From Limonium bicolor (lineage: Eukaryota; Streptophyta; Magnoliopsida; Caryophyllales; Plumbaginaceae): a stretch of DNA of 64,000 nt. Location of the stretch: assembly GCA_023374045.1 (NCBI GenBank), contig CM041776.1:48304171-48368170 (forward strand), written 5' to 3'. This document shows positions 10,626 to 18,199 of the stretch, one piece after another (position 1 is the stretch's first letter; each line of letters starts with the position of its first letter). A program made the position numbers and the translations under genes. The notes under the pieces were generated by a model. That model did not search any database. It saw nothing but the letters and a program-made list of their open reading frames with translations, and was not told the DNA's origin.

Positions 10626-11931
10626 ACAACATTTAGACTCATAGGTCAGAATAATATTTATTACACATACCACACAACATGTCTTAGCATGTATAACAAT
10701 CAAAAATACATTTTATATACATTGTGATCCCGCAGAACCCGGCCGCGATGGACACCTTCTGGTCCCCGTTCCTTTGGGAGATCAAAACAATCACTTAATT
10801 TTTAACATATACTTCTCATGTCACCGGTCCGAAGATAAAGGCTCATACGTCCTCAGCTCGTGAGCAAGTACTACAAAAATATTCTTTACGAGGTTAAGTA
10901 TAAGTGAATCCTCTATTCAAAATATCAATCAAAAGTTTTGGGAACACCAATTGAAATTCTTTTTGAAAATGCAATACAACTCCAAATCCAATTTATGCTC
11001 TTTGCATCTTTTCTTAGAGTGATTATTTGTGACCACTTATAGGGAGTTTCAGGAGTCATCCAACCCTGATGTGATCAGCATTAGTGTTGAACTTTCCTTC
11101 CACCCCAATTTGTGTTCGGCTTCCCTTGATCTCATGAAAATCAAGTTTCACTTCCCACTTCAATTTCAAACAATAACTAATTCAAGCATTTACCTTTTTC
11201 TATCTTTTAATCTTTCTAGTCATAATCATTACATCTCCAAGGGTGGAACTCTATCCATCAACCGTTTTCCAATTCACCTTTAATCAAGTTACTTAGGGAA
11301 TTTAATTCTCACTAGGTTCTATGTTGGTTTCATATCTCTTCATAACTCACAATACTGTATATATATATGTTTTTATCAAAATACAATGCACAGTTTTACA
11401 TTTTGTATTATGTGAACATATACTGTAGGTTTTTAGTTCCGGGAGTTTCTTTACTCCCTTACACTTGTACTCTCACACAACAGTTAACAAAGTAGACACA
11501 CTTATCACAATGGTATTCACATCATCTGTGCGCAATTACCACCATTACACCATGACTGAATGCATAGGTTATATTACAAACGCACCAATCATCAAAAAAA
11601 TTGTTCTTATGCTATGCACACCATAGTTCACGTACACTTGTACGTTAAAACACACTAAGCGGTTTACGCTATACCCCCCCCCCTTAAAAAGGGATTACGC
11701 CCACGTAATCAATCAATGAACATTGGTTAAAAATGTTCTGTCGTCGTGAAGTATTTTTAACTTCCGCGTGGTATGTTATACAATGCATTCTGGTTAGAGA
11801 TCTTAACAATATTGGCGGTTTAGTCCCATACCAAGAATTCTCATTAGAGTTTGCTTAACCCATTATCGGTTTCGACTCTGGCCTGTGAGGCTTCTAGGCG
11901 TTAACAATTAGCCATTACCTGAATTCACTAT
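10626..11931 (-). mobile_element. Minus-strand LARD-like internal DNA
   Basis: Noncoding. It shares blocks with 2640-3145 (CACACAACATGTCTTAGCATG, GATCCCGCAGAACCC, GTCACCGGTCCGAAG) and extends further into the same internal domain. At 11673-11710 it carries, on the minus strand, the hairpin GATTAC-GTGGGC-GTAATC followed by a TTTTTAAGGGGG tract, the counterpart of the LARD sequence at 55065-55099. No primer binding site is visible next to the LTR end at 11932. Confidence 0.6.
11673..11710 (-). promoter_or_regulatory. Internal hairpin plus polypurine-like tract
   Basis: Minus strand: GATTAC, loop GTGGGC, GTAATC (11710-11693), then CCTTTTTAAGGGGGGGGGG. The stem differs from its relatives at 21666 and 55065 by paired changes that keep base pairing. 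Confidence 0.6.
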
Positions 11932-12567
11932 TGTAACACCCCATCTCCAAATACAGTGATCGTCGCCCTAAGTCCATTTCGTTCATTAACATCGCAGCGG
12001 AAAAGTTCTACTAAATTGGTGTTACCGCCGTTAGTCACCCACGTGACTAACTAGGCCTATTCTCTTACAAGTCACGGTCTGACTAACCGGATAATTACTC
12101 GAGCATCTATACAATACAATCCATAAACCCCAACTTATACCGAGTATCTCATATCCTAATACATCATGCTAACATCTCATCAATTCACTAAACGAGTGTA
12201 CATGCACAACCTGTGTAACAAATGTAAAAGCAACCCGAAGTACTCTACCCGCTCCTACTCTCAGGTTGAGTCCTCGTCTGGCACCTACCTGCAAAGTTTA
12301 AATCACAGGCCCCAAGGGGCTCAGCACATTGCTGGTACAGAAAACGTGAAGCCCACAAGCTAACAGAGCTACACACGACTACTTTGTCATATACATGCAG
12401 TTGATTATTCATACAAATAATAATAAGAAGTACGATAACAAACAACACACCCATGTGAAACATTCACAGCTCCAATAAATCGAACATCGTAATGGACGCC
12501 CATTAATGAGTAAGTTAGATTCCTAACTCCTGAGGCCTGAGAATTGCTTAGTTCTCGTGTTCGACCA
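11932..12567 (-). repeat. Tail of a minus-strand giant LTR, part 1 (interrupted)
   Basis: Begins TGTAACACCCCATCTCC, the reverse complement of an LTR end. It contains the family landmarks GCAGCGGAAAAG, TTGGTGTTACC, CACCCACGTGACTAAC and GGCCCCAAGGGGCTCAGC. It is split at GACCA (12563-12567) by the chromovirus and resumes at 42351. The ORF at 12166-12363 is not credible. Confidence 0.75.
12563..12567. repeat. Target site duplication GACCA (left)
   Basis: GACCA immediately before TGAAATACCCC; the same five bases follow the terminal TTACA at 42346-42350. Confidence 0.85.
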
Positions 12568-14692
12568 TGAAATACCCCTAAATTAATTTAGGGGATTTCT
12601 TTTATTAAATATTAAATTATTATATGGAATTGTGAAATTTAATTAGGGGTTTTCTCCTATTAACCCTAATTATTATATTTATTATATAGTATTAGAATTT
12701 TATAATAAGATTTATAAGTCAATAAATCTTGGGAAAATTTCTAAACATTCCTACTATATTATAAAGATTTTAGGAAGTGTTGGAACATTGTTTTGAAACG
12801 TAAAAGTCAATATAAAATTCTAGAAACCTTAAAGCTAATTAAGCCTTGCTAGGGTTGACTTTTTGAGAATGGTCAAACCAGGCCATGAAACCTATACCAA
12901 TAAATAGGTTATGGAAAACCATGAATATTGATAAAATGAACGTCAAAAACGGATCATCCTAGCCAAAGTTATGATCAAATGAAGTTTAGAGCCAAAATTT
13001 TGATAAAGGCTGACGTGGCATGGACTGCTGACTCATCACCGCCTCGGTAATCGCGCCCCAACACTTAGACAGATTTATCTCCTATATTTCCGGAACCGAA
13101 AATCAGGTTTTTCCCTATCTTGTGACCTTCATAACTTTCTCATCTTAAGGAATTTTTGAGTGTCGTCTTCTTTGTTGTCTTCTCCTACACTCCCTCTAAA
13201 CAACCATAACCCACACAAACCCTAACTCGTTCGGAATCAACCGGAAAATCGAGTCAAAGTAGCCACCTTGCAAAAAAACCGGAACTGCAGTTCCAGTTTT
13301 CCCTTCGAATCAGGTAACTTCGATCAGCCATAACTTCTTCGTTTCTCATCCAAATTCCATGTTCTTTAGCTCGTTTTGAAGAGCTCTAATTCCTCTAAAA
13401 CGTTCATGTTTATGGCCTAAGCCAATTCTCAACCGATGGTAAAAGGTGTCTAAATTCTCGGTTTCACCATCACATAAAATCACAGTTTTCTTCCCAGAAA
13501 ACGCAAGGTAAACTCGGAACTTCTAACTTCAATTTCTTTCTGTGTGATACGAGTTAGGATTAGTTCTTGCTATCAATGCGTAGATCTAAGTTTGCTCTTT
13601 CCAATGAGCCCTTACACATAGCCTAACTCAATTTGTACTGCTAGTTATAGATCCTCAAAGTTGGCCTCGTGAACTGCTCAAAGTTCGAATTTTCCATATT
13701 TTCGGATTCAATTTCACTCAATTCGCACAACTCCGGTAAGTTTCCGATCCATTGCTCCGTTATTGTCATTCGAAATCCTGTTACCGGCCTAACCCATGTC
13801 TCAATTTAATCAATTACGTGTTAGATTATGAGAATTTGTTAGATTTGCGTCTGAATTGCATTCTGTAACTATTAAGAACCCTAACATTCAAACTGAATTC
13901 GATCCATCGAATACTGCATTATAATTGGAGAAACCGGTATCATTAGAACCGAAATTTGATTTCGAAACTATAGAACAAGAATCACTCGATTTCGTTCTGT
14001 GGATTAGGAGAAAATCGAGATTTAATACTCGACTGGGTTTATGAGTTCGCTGACGAACTGAGAGTTCAGGGGCCGTCCGATCTCGTTTTAAAAGATTGGA
14101 CGGCCGAGATTAGATCGGGTTAATTAAGAATTGTTATAAGTTTATTAAATTTCAGAATTTGGCTCTAACTGTTTGATTTAGTTAATGGCCTTCCCGAAGG
14201 TATTTTGACTTGAATTTTAACCATAGATTCCTTATTTAATCTAGTTATTTTGATGTAAATTAATATGGGTTTGGAGTTTTTAAACGTAAGATATGATTTG
14301 CAGTTACGGGTTTTCTGGAATTATTTGGCTAAATTTAAAGAATATTTTATGAAATAAAAATTTTATATGTCTAAAATGTTATAGTTACGTGTATTAAATT
14401 GGGAATTTTTGGGCAATGGTAAAAGGTTTTAAAAATTGTGTTTATGAGTTTTTCATAAGAATAACCTATAATATAAGGTTTTAATGTAACCAATAATTAA
14501 AGTATGGTTTGTTAATAACTTTAAGCTGGGGAAAATAAAGGAAACTAAATTAACATTTTATAACAGTACCTCTATAAATGTTTTGGTATTAGCTTTTAAG
14601 AGAAGTGAAATTATTACATATATGTATATAGACTTACTTAAGTAGAAACTTATATAAATTAAGGAATTTAATTATCCTACATTGTTTACTAT

Positions 14693-14859
14693 AAATGCCC
14701 CTATGGGCGAGGGATATACAGCCCCCTGCTGTTTTGGTAAATTCTTCTTTTGACTCTGGATATCGTTTCATCCATGAGCTGGTTCTTGAGGTTTCGACGT
14801 GCGGGCGTCTTCAATGGTAACAGCAGGGGGCTGTATATCCCTCGCCCATAGGGGCATTT
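14693..14859. repeat. 41-bp perfect inverted repeat at a deletion junction
   Basis: Sequence 14693-14733 (AAATGCCCCTATGGGCGAGG...) is the exact reverse complement of 14819-14859. It is absent from LTRs B and C and sits where they have about 1.2 kb or more of extra sequence. The 85-bp spacer would form the loop of a hairpin. Confidence 0.9.
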
Positions 14860-14965
14860 ATATTTGACAGCAGGGGGCTGTATATCCCTCATCCACCAGG
14901 ACATTTTTAATATGACAGTAGGGGGCTGTATATCCCTCGTCCATACGGACATTTATATTTGGCGG
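14819..14965. repeat. ~48-bp tandem triplication in LTR A
   Basis: Three units with the core GGGGGCTGTATATCCCTC followed by GnCCAnnnGGnCATTT. The same triplet is present in LTR B (30930-31078) and LTR C (41568-41712), so it belongs to the family. Confidence 0.85.
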
Positions 14966-15597
14966 TGGGGGCCATCTCTCCCAGTTGAATTATTCCACTC
15001 TTGAGTTGTTGAATCTTGGATCTATCTTATTATTCCTAGTCCTTTGTGACTATCTGAGTCCTTCTACTCCTGACGGGTATTGGGTCTAACTAAAGCAATG
15101 GATGTTCACTAACACATGACATGGTTTTGTTTCACTAACTTCTCTTTTCTGTTATTAACCTTTATTCTTATCCGGCCATCTTGATTTGGTGATTTCGTGA
15201 GATGCCTTGTTCCTCTGTGTGGTTTAATGTTTATTTTTGCTATTAATTATCTAAGATTGTATTATAAGTTTGTTTTTGGAGGATCGTACCAGTTCCATTC
15301 CAGGGAACTGACCCACCCCTCTTGGGGTGGGCTGCTTGGTTTTATCTTGCAGGTACGAGTTTTTACAGGTGGCCACGAAGAGAACGAGTGATTGGGATGG
15401 GATTAGGTTTTGAGAGTTTATATGTTTTTTACTGTTTTACTTTTGTTAAGTTTTCTCGAGGTTCAGGCCGTGACAGTTGTAATCATTAAGTTGTATTTTG
15501 GTGAGGTTTGGTACCGGGTGTTTGGAACCCGATGGTCTGTACGCCTTTAGTATCTTATTTCCGCTATAGATATATTAAATAGGGGCGTTACAGAAAT

Positions 15598-15623
15598 TGG
15601 TATCAGAGCGTAGTTACGCTCTG
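15598..15623 (+). promoter_or_regulatory. Primer binding site (initiator Met tRNA) with hairpin
   Basis: TGGTATCAGAGCG (15598-15610) matches the plant tRNA-iMet primer site TGGTATCAGAGC. Its last seven bases CAGAGCG pair with CGCTCTG at 15617-15623 around the loop TAGTTA, so part of the primer site could be folded away. Confidence 0.85.
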
Positions 15624-15871
15624 AACCCGAGAAGACAAGCCGAGTGAAACACTTAGATTATAGGTGCACTTAAAACTGGGGAACTGGGGTAGAATTGGGA
15701 AGTGAGAATTCCAGAAAGGCGCGTGACTCTTACCCCATACTTACTACTTATGTTTTACTTCACGTACCTATGAACCGTCCTTAGGACGTTATAAATATTT
15801 CATTATATTAATACATAGATAGTTAGACTTTACAATACGCCTTCTGAGTACAAAACCGTCATACCAGCTAG
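15624..15871 (+). other. Untranslated leader, copy 1
   Basis: About 250 bp of noncoding sequence between the primer site and the gag ATG, with a TTAGGACGT-type duplication near 15778. Collinear with 31736-31978 in copy 2. Confidence 0.6.
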
Positions 15872-17218
15872 ATGTCTCGAAGAGGAGGAAGAGGAGGAGC
15901 TGGTCCCTCAGGAGGCTATGGACCCGACGCTGTCACCCCGGAGGTCATAGCGCAGATTGTGACAGCTGCATTGGCCCAGCAGCAGGCTCAGATCCCACAG
16001 CCACCACCGCCACCACCGAATGGTCCCCGGGAGTTCAACTGGCTGAAGGCGGTTAACGACCTTCGTCCTCCCATCTATGAAGGCCAACCAGAACCGAAGA
16101 CTTTAGAGAAATACATAGACGAGATGCAGAAGGCCTTCACCTCTCTGCATGTTCCAGTGAATCGTCAGGTGGACATAGCGGCCTACTTTCTTCAGGGACC
16201 CGCGCATCGATGGTGGCAGACTGCTAGAGCCGAGCTGACGGCCCAGGCGAACTTTGACTTCCAGGCATTTCTAGTGGCCCTGAGAGCTAAATTTTATCCA
16301 TCCTATCTACAGAAGAGGATGAGGAGTGAGTTCGAGCAGCTGAAGCAAGGGAGTCTTTCTGTTGCTGAGTACTACAATAAGTTCGTGGAGCTACTTGCTG
16401 TTATTGGAGAGGGAGCTTACCCCAAGATATCTGGTGGACAAATTCCATACCGGCTTGAACTTCAAGATCATGACCATGATCGGTTCCACCAGAGGGATGA
16501 CCCTACAGGTATGGAATATGATTTAAAATTCTGGTACGCAAAGGTTTCCCACTAACACATCTTGCAACGACAGGAACTAGCTGATGATGCGAACGATTGT
16601 GAGACCACCATTGCCTATCAGGATTCTGTGCTAGGCAAGAGGAGGAATGACAATGGAGGAGGAAATGGAAGAGGACCCCCTCAGACTCAGGAAAGGAGGG
16701 GAAAGTTTTTCAAGGGAGGGAACGAGAAGGCCATCGTCCCTTCTAACGCTAATGTTAAGCCTCTCCGCTATGAATCACCCAGGGGTGAGAAAAGTTAGAA
16801 TCTATAATATGATTACATTTATGCTATCACGTCACTAACCTTGCACCGAAACAGGAAACAGACCGGTAAGAAGGTACTTCTGCAAGTGGTGCAAGAAGGA
16901 CCACCCGGGCAAGGATTGTAAAGGAAATCTGGTGGAATGCAACTACTGTGGTAAGAAAGGGCATAGGGGATTCGAATGCCACAAGAACCCGGAATCTTGG
17001 AACTACAACCCACCACCGGGACCATTGCTAGAGCCCCAGTGCTACTACTACTGGAGGAGGTCGAGGTGGCATAGGAGGTGCTGGACCATCTACCAGTCGC
17101 CCTGCCCAGAGTCATCCACAGAGGCCGGGACAGAACTACCCCCAGAGGCCGGGCAAGGCACCAGTCCTTAACATGGTGGACCGTGTCGAGGCAGCAAGTG
17201 ATGACCCGAGTTCACCTG
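15872..17218 (+). CDS. gag: Chromovirus Gag, copy 1 (three predicted exons)
   Basis: Structural particle protein. Exon 1 (15872-16508) opens with a Gly/Arg-rich start MSRRGGRGGAGPS, a Pro-rich run, then the retrotransposon Gag core (EKYIDEMQKAFTSL, AAYFLQGPAHRWWQTA, FYPSYLQKRMRSEFEQL). Exon 2 (16574-16784) encodes ELADDANDCETT. Exon 3 (16855-17218) holds two zinc knuckles, CKWCKKDHPGKDC (spacing 2-3-4) and the canonical CNYCGKKGHRGFEC, followed by a Pro/Gln/Arg-rich tail. Joining the exons at GT-AG junctions restores continuity across stops at about 16553 and 16796. Small indels remain: the frame slips near 16398-16470, and again in exon 3 near 17010-17090 relative to copy 2. The start is the first ATG after the leader and is shared by both copies. 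Confidence 0.8.
16509..16573 (+). other. Predicted 65-nt intron 1 in gag
   Basis: Starts CAG|GTATGG, contains CACTAAC 17 nt before its end, and ends ACGACAG|GA. It contains an in-frame stop and looks AT-richer than the flanking coding DNA. Removing it joins ...GMTLQ to ELADD.... Copy 2 has the same 65-nt interval at 32614-32678 with intact splice sites. Confidence 0.65.
16785..16854 (+). other. Predicted 70-nt intron 2 in gag
   Basis: Starts GGG|GTGAGA, has CACTAAC near its end and ends CCGAAACAG|GA. By my count it is about one-third G+C. Splicing joins ...ESPR to GNRPVRRYFC, leading directly into the first zinc knuckle. Copy 2: 32889-32958, also 70 nt. Confidence 0.65.
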
Positions 17219-17394
17219 GTGAGGACTTTTCCTCATGAAGAGGCTAGACCCTTATTTCTTTACATTCAGTTGTCTAGTTTTTCGTTGTCAATGTAAAAGG
17301 GATGAACTATAAACCCTTCATTTTGATTCGTTTCGAACCTTTCATTTCCAGTTGTGAACCTTGACTTATTTATTTAATGGCAATTGTTCTTCAG
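17219..17394 (+). other. Predicted intron 3a, gag to AlkB
   Basis: Donor CCTG|GTGAGG at the end of gag, a T-rich body, acceptor TTGTTCTTCAG|C. It is 176 nt (173 in copy 2, 33325-33497). The join is phase 1 and gives ...SSPA-FDICF, in frame with the AlkB ORF. Copy 2 hits a gag stop 30 nt past the donor if unspliced. Confidence 0.5.
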
Positions 17395-18105
17395 CTTTCG
17401 ATATTTGCTTTCCTATTTTGCCCTATACCACACCCAACATCCCTTTTGAAGCCAAACCACACCCACCAGAGAAGTGTGAGGTCTTGAGACCCGGGATGAT
17501 CTTACTACGAGAGTACCTGACCCCGGCAGTCCAGTATGCATTGATCCTCAAGATCAGGGAGTTAGGTGTGAAGGAAGGAAATTTTTACACCCCTACCTTC
17601 AAGAATGGTTCAACCATGAAGGTGAAGATCATGTGCCTAGGTAAGAAGTGGAACCACACCACCAAGAGCTATGAAGAAGTGGAGGTGCCACCAATCCTGG
17701 AGGAACTGCAGACCATCATTAGAGCTGCAGTTAAGGCAACACAAGAATTGGAGGATGAGCCCGTCCCAGACCTAACCTCAGACGTCTGCATCATCAATTT
17801 TTATGGGAAAGAAGGTAAGCTAGGGTTACATCAAGATAAGGATGAATCCCCAGAATCCATCACCAAAGGAGTTCCAGTGGTCCATATCACTTGGAGACGA
17901 CGGAGTTCCTCTTGGTGATCAAAGGAGGATGGACCTTGCCACCAAGATCCTCCTGAAGTCAGGTGATGTACTGATCTTTGGTGGGGCAGCTAGACTCATC
18001 TACCATGGAGTGAAGAGAATCAAGCCCAACACAGCCCCCACACCCATTATTAACCAGACTCACCTGAAACCTGGCCGATTAAACCTGACCTTTAGACAGA
18101 TCTAG
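17395..18105 (+). pseudogene. AlkB-like Fe(II)/2-oxoglutarate dioxygenase, copy 1 (one frameshift)
   Basis: AlkB enzymes oxidatively remove methyl groups from nucleic-acid bases using Fe(II) and 2-oxoglutarate. The domain reads in order RPGMILLREYLTP, NGSTMKVKIMCLG, DVCIINFYGKEG, LGLHQDKDES (metal ligands His 17829, Asp 17835), SISLGDDG, SGDVLIFGGAARLIYHGV (distal His 18004) and PGRLNLTFRQI with both arginines of the RxNxTxR 2-oxoglutarate signature, ending at TAG 18103-18105. The pattern is closest to plant AlkB-homologue genes of the At3g14160 type, as I recall them. The frame breaks near 17880 by about 2 nt. There is no ATG upstream of RPGMILL in frame (the preceding stop is TGA at 17355), so a separate start is unlikely and fusion to Gag by splicing is proposed. 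Not tested: catalytic activity and substrate (RNA or DNA). Confidence 0.9.
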
Positions 18106-18199
18106 CCATGTACTTTACAATTTCAGCTTTGTAATCATTAAACTGCTCATGAAGCTTTCAATAAGAATGGAAATTCTAAGAACTTATTTCTTCGTGTAG
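18106..18199 (+). other. Spacer after AlkB with a poly(A)-like signal
   Basis: AT-rich, with AATAAGAATGGAAA at 18160-18173, which looks like a plant near-upstream polyadenylation element, then the pol splice acceptor. It could be a captured 3' UTR of the ancestral AlkB gene. Copy 2: 34206-34297. Confidence 0.4.

Larger units (their letters stand above)
12568..15592 (+). repeat. LTR A (3025 bp, internally deleted)
   Basis: Starts TGAAATACCCCTAAATTAA and ends AGGGGCGTTACA. Compared with LTR C it lacks a ~1.19-kb segment (equivalent to 40291-41481), replaced by a 41-bp inverted copy of its own downstream sequence at 14693-14733. The rest is collinear with LTRs B and C. Confidence 0.9.
17219..18199 (+). 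other. Predicted alternative intron 3b, gag to pol (skips AlkB)
   Basis: Same donor as intron 3a, but acceptor TTTCTTCGTGTAG|G at 18199 (TTCTTCGTAG in copy 2, 34297). The join is phase 1 and gives ...[13 protein letters not shown], in frame with the protease-reverse transcriptase ORF. The intron contains the whole AlkB coding region. This is a prediction from splice motifs and phase only. Confidence 0.5.

Noticed and set aside
17361..17394. TTG start for an independent AlkB ORF
   Set aside because: It follows a TGA directly, lies before a good splice acceptor, and no ATG precedes the domain; translation from TTG is improbable in plants.
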